From CAADGY01 sp900696665 (lineage in GTDB: Bacteria; Acidobacteriota; Terriglobia; Bryobacterales; Bryobacteraceae), in contig JAPSFM010000107.1 of the NCBI GenBank assembly GCA_035063885.1, forward strand, positions 1 through 17,819: a stretch of DNA of 17,819 nucleotides, read 5' to 3'. Position numbers and translations under genes: made by a program. Shown here in pieces: positions 5,888 to 14,510 of this stretch. The notes beneath the pieces are model-generated. The model saw nothing but the letters and a program-made list of their open reading frames with translations, did no database searches and had not been told where the DNA came from. The first letter of the stretch is position 1, and each line of letters begins with the position of its first letter.

Positions 5888-7976
5888 AATTCGAAGGTAC
5901 GATCCGCGCCAGTGCGCGCGTGGCAGCTTCGATCAGTGCTTCGGCACCGACCGGAGCGCCGGTTGCGCCCTTCATCCACAGGTCCGGCGCGATACGTCCT
6001 TGCTTGCTCACCCGTTCCACCTCGGGACCGATCTTGCCGGCCTTGGCCATGTGTTCTTCCAACTGATGCGCGATGAGGTGGCCGATCGGGTAGTCCGGCA
6101 GGTAGAGATAGCGCTCAATCATGTGCGAGTAGATGCCCAGCAGGACCACGTCCTTGTGGCGGAACACAGGCGCATAGTGCCTATTCCAAACATCGGTGGC
6201 GATTTGGATCACCGCTTCCCTTAGCTGGGCGGGCGTCGCATCGGGCTGATCGTACATCCAGTGCCACACCGCCATATCCACCAGCGCCACACCGGCGATC
6301 TCGTAGGTTGCCCAGAAATCGTTTAGAATCCGGAGTGCCTCGGCGCTTTCATCGGTATCCTGCAATCCGAGAAGCTGCAGATCCCGGGCCTGAAACACGA
6401 ACGCGAGGGCTTCGGTAAACGCGGTATTCGGCACGCCGTTGAGCAGCCAATGGTCGATTTTTTTTAGCGAGAACGTTTGCTCTACGTTGTGCCCCATCTC
6501 GTGAACGGCGATATTGTAGCCTTTGTAATCCATGCCGTCCGCACCAACGCGAGTGCGCAGTCTTGCCGGAGCCGTACGCAACTGCGCGCCCCACGCATGT
6601 CCGGAGCCGCGGGCCGGTTGCACGACGATGTTGCTCGCGAGGTAATCCGCACGTTCCGCGCTGAAACCCAGGTCCCGGAACATGCGCGGCATGTCTTTCT
6701 CGTATGCTTCCGGCGTGGGATACCGCTTTCGCGTGATCTCATCCAGTTCGGCTTCTGAGTACTTGCCGCGCGGCTTGAAGCCGGCATACCAGATATCGAA
6801 CGGCTCGAGCGGCCGGCCAAGCCTCTGCTCAATTAACTTCGCTACGCGGGGGATCAGCGGGGATGTCAGAATCTGCTCGAACATCGCCTGAACGCGTTCC
6901 TCCGGCAACTCGCGCTCTTCATCGAAGACCCGGGCTATGTGTGTGGGCGCCGCCGGTGAGTAGGGGTCGATCTGTCGCAGCGCCCGGAATGTGCCGAGCA
7001 ACATCGCGTACCGAGTATCGGGCTCGCGGTCATTCGAGGCCTGCCGCACCGGCCGCGGCGCCTCGCTGTAATCCTTCACCTCAGACCGGCTGACCGAGTT
7101 CCAGGATAAATTCCAATCAACGGTTGGATTGTTCACCACCGCTTGAGGAATCGTCTGCCGGACGATGTGCTCCATGACGCGCGCGATCATGCGCTGGCGC
7201 GGCAGCCCGTCTTTTTCCGTGTAGTCGGCTTTGATCTGATCGCGCAGATTCCAATGCGAGAGCAGGCGCATCTTGGCAGGGAATAACCGCTTCCCTTTTT
7301 CATCGAGCAGATGGTGCATCCATATGTTGTACTGTGCAATATACTGTTCGGCTTGTGCCCCGGCCTCGGCAATCGCCAAATTCACCTCGGGAGGCACTCT
7401 CCGCGAGAAGCGCTGAGCCAGACGTGCTTCCGCCCATTCGCGGCGGCTCCACTGCTCACCTCGCGCCAACCGCTCTTCGAGCGTGGTCAGCGGAAAATTC
7501 AACAGGACCACGAACGCCAGCTTGCTTTTGAAAAAGTCTTCTTTCGCATGTGCAGCGGGATCGTAGGCGGCGAAGACTTCGTCATAGGGCATGATCGGGC
7601 CGCGGTCCAGGTCAACCTGGAGCCGGAAGGCGATCTGGATTTCCAGCATATGCCCGTCAAGCTGTTCAAACAGGGTTTCATAGCGGGAGAAAACGGTGTC
7701 GATGGCTTTCTGGTCGCCTGCGAAGTTCGCCCGGACAAATTCCTCGAACGTATTGCGGCCGCCGTCGTCCGCGCGCCAGAACCCGGCTACCTGCTTCAAT
7801 CCGCGTTCGACACGCACGCGCTGCGAGGGGCCGTATTTATCCACCAATTCTTTTTCGAGCGCGGAGACGGCGCTCGCGATCCAATCCGGACGGGCGTTCT
7901 TCCCCTGCGCTTTGAGCGGCGGTAAAATCATGGTAAACCCCAGCAGAAACGGCAGTAACACACGTAAGTGCGGCAC
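5886..7976 (-). CDS. Secreted HExxH zinc metallopeptidase (M3-like gluzincin)
   Basis: A protein of 696 residues from the preferred GTG at 7976, or 702 from a GTG at 7994. The inner GTG is favoured because AGGAG sits seven bases before it. It begins with a Sec signal peptide (LRVLLPFLLGFTMILPPLKAQ). The zinc site HEMGH is at residues 492-496 (preferred numbering), and NTAFTEALAF supplies a glutamate 25 residues later (E522), the HExxH-x(25)-E spacing of gluzincins such as M3 oligopeptidases. The rest is largely helical and lacks a recognisable second domain; weak family assignment means it could be a separate family. It is convergent with the isomerase, nine bases apart, and divergent from the kinase. 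It probably degrades peptides outside the cytoplasm. Downstream segments such as AVWHWMYDQPDATPAQLREA and the C-terminal SHMIERYLYLPDYPIGHLIA look like the helical half of a clan MA peptidase. Confidence 0.82.
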   Translation of the reverse strand: MPHLRVLLPFLLGFTMILPPLKAQGKNARPDWIASAVSALEKELVDKYGPSQRVRVERGLKQVAGFWRADDGGRNTFEEFVRANFAGDQKAIDTVFSRYETLFEQLDGHMLEIQIAFRLQVDLDRGPIMPYDEVFAAYDPAAHAKEDFFKSKLAFVVLLNFPLTTLEERLARGEQWSRREWAEARLAQRFSRRVPPEVNLAIAEAGAQAEQYIAQYNIWMHHLLDEKGKRLFPAKMRLLSHWNLRDQIKADYTEKDGLPRQRMIARVMEHIVRQTIPQAVVNNPTVDWNLSWNSVSRSEVKDYSEAPRPVRQASNDREPDTRYAMLLGTFRALRQIDPYSPAAPTHIARVFDEERELPEERVQAMFEQILTSPLIPRVAKLIEQRLGRPLEPFDIWYAGFKPRGKYSEAELDEITRKRYPTPEAYEKDMPRMFRDLGFSAERADYLASNIVVQPARGSGHAWGAQLRTAPARLRTRVGADGMDYKGYNIAVHEMGHNVEQTFSLKKIDHWLLNGVPNTAFTEALAFVFQARDLQLLGLQDTDESAEALRILNDFWATYEIAGVALVDMAVWHWMYDQPDATPAQLREAVIQIATDVWNRHYAPVFRHKDVVLLGIYSHMIERYLYLPDYPIGHLIAHQLEEHMAKAGKIGPEVERVSKQGRIAPDLWMKGATGAPVGAEALIEAATRALARIVPSN

Positions 7977-8016
7977 GAAAAATCTCCTGTGCACGGCTGT
8001 AGCTCCGCGCAGATTT

Positions 8017-8022
8017 AGTATA
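8017..8022 (-). promoter_or_regulatory. Candidate -10 element for the metallopeptidase gene
   Basis: On the minus strand TATACT lies about 40 bases before the GTG at 7976, within the sequence GTTATACT. No good -35 hexamer is found 16-18 bp upstream, so this is only a weak call. The gap between the divergent genes is about 100 bp and should hold promoters for both. Confidence 0.28.
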
Positions 8023-8075
8023 ACGTGCGGTCCCCGCGGCAGCCTGTGGCGATAATGAAGTCAAATAGCGCCCAC

Positions 8076-9305
8076 ATGCGAATACTGGTTCTGAACGGTG
8101 GATCGAGCACGATCAAGGCTTCCCTGTACGACGTCGAAGGCAGCACAATGTCCTGTGCCGCCCGGCGCCCCATCTGGCGTGTCCATGCGGGATGGGGGAA
8201 CAGCAATGCGCCCGCGCGAATTCGTGCCGAAGGTCCGGGCGGCACCGAAGAGATGGAACTGCGAATCAGCACTGCCGGGGAAGTCGCCGGACCCGTGCTG
8301 GAGACACTCCTAAAGGGGAAGGCTCAAGTGCTGCACGCGTGGCAGGAGATATCCACTGTGGGGCACAGGATCGTCCACGGCGGCAACCGTCTTCGCGAAA
8401 GCGCGTTCATTTCGGAGGAGGTAAAATCCGGAATCACCGAAGCGGCCGAATTCGCCCCGGAGCATAACTGGTTTCAACTGGAAACAATCCATACCGCCGA
8501 ACGGCTGCTGGGCCCCGGCATACCTCAATTCGCCGTCTTCGACACCGCCTTCCATGCTTCTTTGCCGGAGCGCGCGTTTGTCTACGGAGGTCCTTACGAA
8601 TGGCTCGGCCGCGGCATCCGGCGATATGGATTCCACGGCATCAGCCATCAATACGTGTCGGGACGCTCGGCGGAAATTCTGGGCCGCGATGTGGCTGAGC
8701 TGAAACTGGTTAGTTGTCATCTCGGAAACGGGTGTTCTCTGGCTGCGATCGATGGCGGGAAGAGCATCGACACCACAATGGGGTTTACTCCGCTCGACGG
8801 CCTGATTATGGGAACCCGGGCGGGGTCGGTTGATCCCGGCATTCTGATCTACCTGATGCAGCGCGGCGGATACACAGCGGACCAACTGAACCGGACCTTG
8901 AACAAAGAGTCGGGGCTGAAGGGACTCTCCGGCATCTCGGGCGACATGCGCGAAATCATGGCCGCCGTCGAAGCGGGAAACCGCCGCGCCGGTCTGGCAT
9001 TCGACGCTTACACACACCGCCTATGCCGCGAGATCGGTGGGATGGTTGCCAGCCTCCAAGGCATGGATGTTCTCGCGTTCACCGCCGGCGTTGGCGAAAA
9101 CTCCGCACCGTTGCGCGAGGCTGTATGTGAACGGCTACGCTACCTCGGCGTCGAAATAGACGGCGCGCGCAATGGCGATTCACCCATTGACCAGGATATC
9201 GCCACGCCGCAGTCGCGAGTACGCGTGCTGGTGATTCGCACCGATGAAGAGTGGCAGATCGCGCGCGAATGCATACGGCTTCTTCCTTCGATTAATCGGC
9301 GATAA
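8076..9305 (+). CDS. ackA: Acetate kinase family protein (acetate/propionate/butyrate kinase)
   Basis: This 409-residue acetokinase-family enzyme transfers phosphate between acyl-phosphate and ADP. Motifs in order: MRILVLNGGSSTIK with Asn7; VGHRIVHGG (95-103) with the substrate arginine; FDTAFH (155-160) with catalytic Asp156; RRYGFHGISH with His187; HLGNG (215-219); MGTRAGSVDPG with Arg248; and FTAGVGENS near the C-terminus. The start at 8076 is chosen because the N-terminal beta strand then aligns with the family; ATG 8055 is possible and neither has a clear Shine-Dalgarno. The usual LAPLHNPPN loop is changed to FAPEHNWFQ (126-134), so substrate preference may differ from acetate. The stop overlaps the opposite-strand propeller gene by 14 bp. 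No transacetylase is adjacent; the only phosphotransacylase is the one at 15746. Confidence 0.9.
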   Translation: MRILVLNGGSSTIKASLYDVEGSTMSCAARRPIWRVHAGWGNSNAPARIRAEGPGGTEEMELRISTAGEVAGPVLETLLKGKAQVLHAWQEISTVGHRIVHGGNRLRESAFISEEVKSGITEAAEFAPEHNWFQLETIHTAERLLGPGIPQFAVFDTAFHASLPERAFVYGGPYEWLGRGIRRYGFHGISHQYVSGRSAEILGRDVAELKLVSCHLGNGCSLAAIDGGKSIDTTMGFTPLDGLIMGTRAGSVDPGILIYLMQRGGYTADQLNRTLNKESGLKGLSGISGDMREIMAAVEAGNRRAGLAFDAYTHRLCREIGGMVASLQGMDVLAFTAGVGENSAPLREAVCERLRYLGVEIDGARNGDSPIDQDIATPQSRVRVLVIRTDEEWQIARECIRLLPSINRR

Positions 9306-11391
9306 AGCCGTGATACAGGCCCATGTAATAGGGCAGCAGGAACGACGCGCCATCGGCGAGGCGCCGTCCATTTCCGTGGTAGTCGAGCGCCCACGGATCG
9401 TGATTCCACTTGTCGACAAACCGCTCATCGATCGGCAGCACCCTGCCGTCGCGGCGGTTTCCGCGTTGCCCTTCCTCGCGCGCGTAGGGGGGCAGCAGCA
9501 CTATGTCTGTGCGATGGCTGTTGGAAAGCCCCCAACTGACCCGGTCAATGGGATAGCGCTTCAGCGTGTCGATGGATTCCGCCAGCCAGTCCCCCGCGGG
9601 GGAAAGATCTTCCCGCCCAAAAGCATTTTCATATTCGATTCCCGAAGCGACCGCCGCATAAATGAAATTGAACAAGGGATTCAATTCGTAGCGCTCCATC
9701 ATCCAACGCCGTGAGAACGCGAAGGCGAACGTCGAGCGCAGCTTGGGTTCTTTCTCGTACTTGAGCAGGCAGTAGAAGTTCATGAACGCCATCTCGTCGT
9801 CGGACTGATTTCCAGATCCCGGACCGGCATTCGTTTTGGCGATCATGACGTTCATCGCATACGCGTGTTTCGTCATCAACTCCCGCGCCGCCTCGCCGTA
9901 CTTCGTATTTCCGGTGATGTGTTCGGCGGTACGCAGGTAAGAAAGAATACTCAGCGAGTTGAGCGCGCGCTCTTCAAACCACAGAGGATCGTGATTCAGC
10001 TTCTCCGGACTGAAGACACCCCACCGTGTCGGCTTGCCATCATGATCTACTACGTTGTATCCGTGCCGGATGAGATGGTCCGTGACAGCGGCGACGTGAT
10101 CGCGAACCTGTTTGCGCTCGTCTTCGTTCGCCGCGACAAGATCGTAATAGACCGCATAGAAGAAATAGTGTCCGTCGAGCTCGTCGGAGCTCGTGTCGGT
10201 TTTCCAATACCATTTGCCGTCCGCACTGGTGGGCCATCGGGGCACGATGACTTTCCAAAGAGCGTCGCGTGTTGCCTGCCGCTCGCGGTCCCGCTGCGGC
10301 GTGTAGACCACATTCGGATTCGGACCGCTGGTGGGCAGAATCGTGCGCGCGACAAAACCCTGCGGAGCGGGATGGCTGCCGCCGCGGGTGACCTCACCCA
10401 GAAAACGAAGTGCGCGAAAGGCCGCATCCGCACGCTTTTTCGCCAAAGGATCGCGGGTTGCCGCATACGCAAAGCATTCCCCGGCACCATACATGGACGT
10501 CCAGAGTCCATCGTTGTCGCTGTCGTGCTGCGCCCAGTTGGAGAGGTCGCCGGGACGCTCCAGGCTGACACTATCCACGTAGCCGTAAGGCGTGCGGCGG
10601 TGGCGCTTGTCGATCTCGTCTTCGAAGAACCTGGCTTTCTGTGAAAGCGCTATGGGCCGTCTTTCGATCAGCCCAACACCAGCGGGGGTAGCGAACCAGG
10701 CATCGCCATCCTCCTCAACGGCGATGCTTCGGATTTCATCGGAAGGCAGCCATCTCAAGCCTTGCCGGTACTCCCAGGTGCTGCCGTCAAACCGGATGGC
10801 GCCGCGGCGGGTGCCGAACCAGACCACTCCCTTCTCACCTGCCGCAACGGTGGTGAAGTCGTTGTAAGGAAGTCCATCGTGGCCGGTGTAGAGTTTCCAT
10901 TCGCCGTCGAAGCAGCCTACACCCGGCGGGCTTGCAAACCAAAGCCGGCCGCGCGTATCGAAGGCTACGCCACGAACGTCCTTCGGATGCCAGCTTCGGA
11001 AACCTTCGTGGGGGTGGAGTTCACGCCATTTCCCGGAGGGTTCGCGCAGGAAGAGGCCTTCCTCCGTTGCGACGGCGACTCGGCCATCGGCATGGCTCGC
11101 AACCTGCCGGATTGAAACATCGCCTGGTAACCCTTTGAGATTGGGGCTCTTTTCTGCCGGGAGCTCCGAACGAATCCATTTGCCGTTGCTGAACACCGCG
11201 CCCCCGGCACCCGTGCGTGCGAATAGTCTCCCGCCGCGAATAGAAACGGCAAGAACATCATTGGACGGCAATCCGCTGGCGGTGGTGTAGAACGTTCGCA
11301 TTTCCGACGGGAAAGTTCCGACGCGCACCGCGGCGGCGGCAGCCGTGACGGCAATCGCGGCCACCAACACTAATCGATCAAATAGACTCAT
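9292..11391 (-). CDS. Secreted two-part protein: Reg_prop-type beta-propeller plus helical C-terminal domain
   Basis: This 699-residue protein starts with a short signal peptide (VLVAAIAVTAAAAAV, about 8-22). Residues about 35-250 contain beta-propeller repeats like those of two-component regulator (Reg_prop) sensors: GLPSNDVLAVS, DVRGVAFDTRGRLWFASPPG, HDGLPYNDFTTVAAGEKGVV, VVWFGTRRGAIRFDGSTW, SIAVEEDGDAWFATPAGVG. From about 270 onward it changes to a helix-rich, aromatic domain (DSDNDGLWTSMYGAGECFAY, the DELDGHYFFYAVYYDLVA stretch, and a C-terminal DPWALDYHGNGRRLADGASF) that resembles an alpha/alpha-toroid glycosidase-like fold. No kinase, transmembrane or DNA-binding part is present, which is unusual for Reg_prop. 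The start overlaps nothing and lies six bases after the GNAT stop, so translation is probably coupled. It may be a secreted sensor or glycan-binding or -cleaving protein; no function is assigned. Confidence 0.85.
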   Translation of the reverse strand: MSLFDRLVLVAAIAVTAAAAAVRVGTFPSEMRTFYTTASGLPSNDVLAVSIRGGRLFARTGAGGAVFSNGKWIRSELPAEKSPNLKGLPGDVSIRQVASHADGRVAVATEEGLFLREPSGKWRELHPHEGFRSWHPKDVRGVAFDTRGRLWFASPPGVGCFDGEWKLYTGHDGLPYNDFTTVAAGEKGVVWFGTRRGAIRFDGSTWEYRQGLRWLPSDEIRSIAVEEDGDAWFATPAGVGLIERRPIALSQKARFFEDEIDKRHRRTPYGYVDSVSLERPGDLSNWAQHDSDNDGLWTSMYGAGECFAYAATRDPLAKKRADAAFRALRFLGEVTRGGSHPAPQGFVARTILPTSGPNPNVVYTPQRDRERQATRDALWKVIVPRWPTSADGKWYWKTDTSSDELDGHYFFYAVYYDLVAANEDERKQVRDHVAAVTDHLIRHGYNVVDHDGKPTRWGVFSPEKLNHDPLWFEERALNSLSILSYLRTAEHITGNTKYGEAARELMTKHAYAMNVMIAKTNAGPGSGNQSDDEMAFMNFYCLLKYEKEPKLRSTFAFAFSRRWMMERYELNPLFNFIYAAVASGIEYENAFGREDLSPAGDWLAESIDTLKRYPIDRVSWGLSNSHRTDIVLLPPYAREEGQRGNRRDGRVLPIDERFVDKWNHDPWALDYHGNGRRLADGASFLLPYYMGLYHGFIAD

Positions 11392-11397
11392 TTTGCT

Positions 11398-12201
11398 TTA
11401 GTCCAGGTTCTTGACATAATGTTTGCGGCTATAAGCCAGCCGGAAGCCGTATCGAAGATAATTGCGCTCCGATATGCTGCCGGGCGCGACTTCAGCAACC
11501 GCGCATGTTGCGCCAATGGCGCTCGCCAAACGAAGCCGCTCGCCAATCAGTGCCGTCTGGGCTCCTTTGCGGCGCGCCGTGGGAAGCGTCGCGTCGCAAC
11601 TGAATATGGCGACACCAGCCGCGGGGGCCATCTGAGCGCAAGCAATGCAGGCATCCGCGGAGGTGTCCCATACGCCAAGGTTCGCGGCTTCCGGAAGAAA
11701 TGCACTCGCCTCCGCGAGATGATGCCAGACAGGCGTATCCGCGGCCTCGAATCCTCGAAACACCAGATCCGCCCATTCAGCGGCGTTCAGCCTTTTGATG
11801 CTTGTTTGAGGCTCCGGTATCTTGAAGGGGGCATCGAGCAGCATTACATGCTCCACAGCCATCACCTGATATTGCCTGCGGGCAAGGAGCTGGACCGCCG
11901 CGGATGTGATCCAGGGAGCAAGTTCGAACACCACGCAGGGTGAGTTGCATTTCCGGAAAAAGAACTCGGCCTGATCCAGCGTGTCGTCAGAAAGATCGGG
12001 TCCAGCCCCTTTGATGGTGGTGAGCGGGGAACCGGCGCCCGTATGTGCAGCAATGCCTCCGGCGCAGGCCATGGCGGCGGCAGATACGCCGGCCGTTGCA
12101 AGGCGAAATGCCTGAACATAGTCGAGGAGGTTTTTCGCGGCGGCACGCTCGAGCAACCGCCAGGCAGGCGGAATCGAATCCGTTTGTTCGCCGGCGCTCA
12201 T
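11398..12201 (-). CDS. GNAT-like N-acetyltransferase
   Basis: This 267-residue cytoplasmic protein has a C-terminal GNAT fold, which would transfer an acyl group from CoA to an amine. The acetyl-CoA loop is at about 205-215 (TLPTARRKGAQ; R210, R211, G213), followed by helix ALIGERLRLASAIGATCAVAE and the hallmark SISERNYLRYGFRLAYSRKHY near the C-terminus. The N-terminal half (about 1-130) includes an Ala-rich stretch and could be a second, degenerate GNAT-like half. Its stop is six bases before the propeller gene start, and its ATG overlaps the upstream gene by four bases (ATGA), so the three genes form one operon. The substrate is unknown. A role modifying a metabolite or a protein of this operon is only suggested by context. 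Confidence 0.75.
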   Translation of the reverse strand: MSAGEQTDSIPPAWRLLERAAAKNLLDYVQAFRLATAGVSAAAMACAGGIAAHTGAGSPLTTIKGAGPDLSDDTLDQAEFFFRKCNSPCVVFELAPWITSAAVQLLARRQYQVMAVEHVMLLDAPFKIPEPQTSIKRLNAAEWADLVFRGFEAADTPVWHHLAEASAFLPEAANLGVWDTSADACIACAQMAPAAGVAIFSCDATLPTARRKGAQTALIGERLRLASAIGATCAVAEVAPGSISERNYLRYGFRLAYSRKHYVKNLD

Positions 12202-14429
12202 GGTGAGAGCATATCAGGCCGCCCGCGCACAATCACAAGACGCCGCCCGGCCGCATATTTTCGGATTTCGGCGGACATATTGTCCGCGTCACTTCCGTAC
12301 GCCGCCAGCACGAACCGGGTACCCGGCGGGAATTGCGCGAGCTTGGCTTTCACCTGCTCTATGCTGGTAAGCCCGCAGTATTGTGCGATTCTCGTCTGAA
12401 GGCCGCCGAACCCCGAACCGGTGATTTCAATGCGGAACGGCTCCTGCACGTTCTGTAGATCCTGCCGCGTTTCGTACACGCAACGTTCCGAGATACAGAG
12501 CGACTCTATTGTGTGCAGGTCCGTTTCGGTGGCAAGCCAGCCGCGGCCCCGCGCGATGGCATTTCGCAGCTCCACTTCCAGAAATATGCCTTCCTTGTTT
12601 TGTTCCAACTCCGCCTGTTTCCCTTTCCAATATTCGTGAAAGTAGCGGAACGCTTCCCACAATGGGAACAGTGCGTCTTGGGAGCCATACAAACCGAGGG
12701 ACTGCGCGGCCGTTTTCTTCACCAGCACGTCGCGATGCATGAGATAAGCCGCCATGTAACGTTCCAACACCGTGTGCATTGCCAGGCGCGGAGTCCGCTC
12801 GAAATACTGCAAAATGCACAGCGGCGGAGCGGCCCGCATGTCCCATTGGTGGCTTCGGAATACGCGGTCCGCGTACGCCGGCTCCACTCGAAGAAAATAC
12901 GCCATCAGTTCCGGTTGGCAGGAGACCTGTTGAGACTCGTAAATCGCCTGAATGCGGGGCAACGCTTGCGGCGTAGCGTACTTCGCCAACGCGGCCATTC
13001 GCAACGGCAGGTTCCAGCCCCCTTCGCACTGCGCGGCGGCGAGTGCTTCGATCAACTCATCATCCATCGGCGGCACGGCGCCGGCAGGCAGCAGGTCAAG
13101 TTGCGGCGTGTCGAGCCACGTTTTCGGCTTCACTACCTCCGCCAGAATTCGTTTTTCCGCACGCACGCTGTCCAGAGCGTGCAGAACGTGCAGCGCGGAT
13201 CGCGGGCTTTCATAGTAATCGCTGGGCTTCCACGCGTCGATCATAGATTCGGCCAGCGGGATCAACTCGGGGCCTTTGAGGGCCGCGGCATACATCGTCA
13301 GAAGGTGATGTTTCCGCCAGCTCTCGAGCTCGGGAAAGCTCTTGATGAACTCCTGGCGGAGAACAGGAATCCAGTCCGGGGCCGGTCCTTGCGGATCTAT
13401 ACTTCGCCGCTGCTGGATCCGCTGAAGCAACGCTTCGATCGCGATGGTCTTCCCGCCGGCCTGCTTCCGGGGCAGGCTCGCGGCAAGGGTGGATATGGAG
13501 CCTTCGAGAATGCGTTCCTGGTAATTGTGCCAGTCTATCCAGTACTTCTGTCTGGTATCCTCGCTGGTGGGCGGCGGCGGCAGACTGGCACGGCTACAGA
13601 GCCCAGCCAGCGTCGAAAGATACTGCAAAGATACGGCCTGCTCCGGTGCCGCGATGCGCGATTGCATCAACTCGCAAACCCGTTTCGGTTCGCGCGTGGC
13701 CGACAGGCCGGACAGGAGCGTGCCTTCTTCGGCAGGCAACAGGTCGAGCGACGCAGTCCACGCAGCGGGTTGATCGAGAAACCGGAGTTGTTGCGCGGCG
13801 GCTGTCCGGGCTTCATATCCCTCGCGGCTGCCCGGCTGCGGCTCCTTCAACTTGGCAACGCTCGCGTCGATGGTTTGCTTGATCCAGACCGGCGGCGCCG
13901 CGATTACTTCGAATTCCACGTCGTTCGATACAGCATATTGCGCGGGCGTCGTGTAGGCGTAAGTGGCTGACATGGGGGCTCGGCTGGTTAATACCAGCTT
14001 TCGCGCCAAGACGGCCGTGCGATAGCGTCCCGGCGGCAGTTCGCGAAGATATCGGTTCAGAAAGACAGGGCCGGAGCCGCTACTACCTCCTGAGCCGACA
14101 CCTATCCCTCCTGCGGGATCTGCGAAACCGAAGCACGGTTTCTCAGGACTTCCGCAGCCGCGCTCCGGGTTGAGTAAATAGCCTGCAAACTGCCATTGCT
14201 CCGGCGGCGGCTCTTTACCCGGAAGGAAGTGCGGGGGAGGATACTTCACTTCGGCGCGGATCAGCTCCCCTTCGTGGTAGGCGCATTGGTTCAACAGACG
14301 GATCGAAAACTCCAGTTGCAGAGGATTTCGCGACCGCAGTTCGCTCCAGCCGCCGGAGTTCTGCTGGGCGGCGGCGAGCGCACAGGACAGCCCGATCAGG
14401 ATCAAGATTGTGCGCATGGAATGGTCCAT
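12198..14429 (-). CDS. Large secreted protein of unknown function
   Basis: A protein of 743 residues from the ATG at 14429; a second ATG at 14417 is equally plausible. No convincing Shine-Dalgarno precedes either. The N-terminus (MRTILILIGLSCALAAAQ) is a clear signal peptide. The following 100-250 residues look beta-rich, with strand segments such as LQLEFSIRLLNQCAYHEGEL and RYRTAVLARKLVLTSRAP. A low-complexity GGIGVGSGGSSGSGP stretch lies about 105 residues in. The middle and C-terminal parts are rich in helical repeat-like segments (YATPQALPRIQAIYES, VLERYMAAYLMHRDVLVKKT, SLGLYGSQDALFPLWEAF), reminiscent of HEAT/Armadillo arrays. No catalytic motif is recognised. It is the first gene of the minus-strand operon with the GNAT and propeller genes. 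Longer forms starting near 14561 would run through the opposite-strand promoter and start region. Confidence 0.8.
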   Translation of the reverse strand: MDHSMRTILILIGLSCALAAAQQNSGGWSELRSRNPLQLEFSIRLLNQCAYHEGELIRAEVKYPPPHFLPGKEPPPEQWQFAGYLLNPERGCGSPEKPCFGFADPAGGIGVGSGGSSGSGPVFLNRYLRELPPGRYRTAVLARKLVLTSRAPMSATYAYTTPAQYAVSNDVEFEVIAAPPVWIKQTIDASVAKLKEPQPGSREGYEARTAAAQQLRFLDQPAAWTASLDLLPAEEGTLLSGLSATREPKRVCELMQSRIAAPEQAVSLQYLSTLAGLCSRASLPPPPTSEDTRQKYWIDWHNYQERILEGSISTLAASLPRKQAGGKTIAIEALLQRIQQRRSIDPQGPAPDWIPVLRQEFIKSFPELESWRKHHLLTMYAAALKGPELIPLAESMIDAWKPSDYYESPRSALHVLHALDSVRAEKRILAEVVKPKTWLDTPQLDLLPAGAVPPMDDELIEALAAAQCEGGWNLPLRMAALAKYATPQALPRIQAIYESQQVSCQPELMAYFLRVEPAYADRVFRSHQWDMRAAPPLCILQYFERTPRLAMHTVLERYMAAYLMHRDVLVKKTAAQSLGLYGSQDALFPLWEAFRYFHEYWKGKQAELEQNKEGIFLEVELRNAIARGRGWLATETDLHTIESLCISERCVYETRQDLQNVQEPFRIEITGSGFGGLQTRIAQYCGLTSIEQVKAKLAQFPPGTRFVLAAYGSDADNMSAEIRKYAAGRRLVIVRGRPDMLSP

Positions 14430-14477
14430 CAGATTAGACGGAATCCAATGTATGTGAGGTTCCCGACGGCCCTCGAA

Positions 14478-14486
14478 TGGTATACT
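14478..14486 (+). promoter_or_regulatory. Extended -10 promoter candidate for the acyltransferase operon
   Basis: TGG followed by TATACT (14481-14486) gives a TGn extended -10 motif, about 24 bases before the ATG at 14511. It leaves a leader of roughly 18 nt holding AAAGGAG at 14499-14505. A -35 match is poor, which is common for extended -10 promoters. It lies within an 81-bp divergent gap, so the minus-strand operon promoter must share this region. Confidence 0.5.
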
Positions 14487-14510
14487 GGCCCCGAGTCGAA
14501 AGGAGCTTAT

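Noticed and set aside
8025..8075. GTG start for the kinase
   Set aside because: The extra residues precede the conserved MRILVLNGGSS strand and no ribosome-binding site supports them; ATG 8055 stays possible.
12513..13970. 485-codon plus-strand ORF
   Set aside because: It is antisense to the large secreted protein, its product is arginine-rich and motif-poor, and it lacks a ribosome-binding site.
14196..14510. Upstream in-frame extension of the acyltransferase
   Set aside because: It overlaps the opposite-strand gene and its signal peptide, while AAAGGAG and an extended -10 mark the ATG at 14511.
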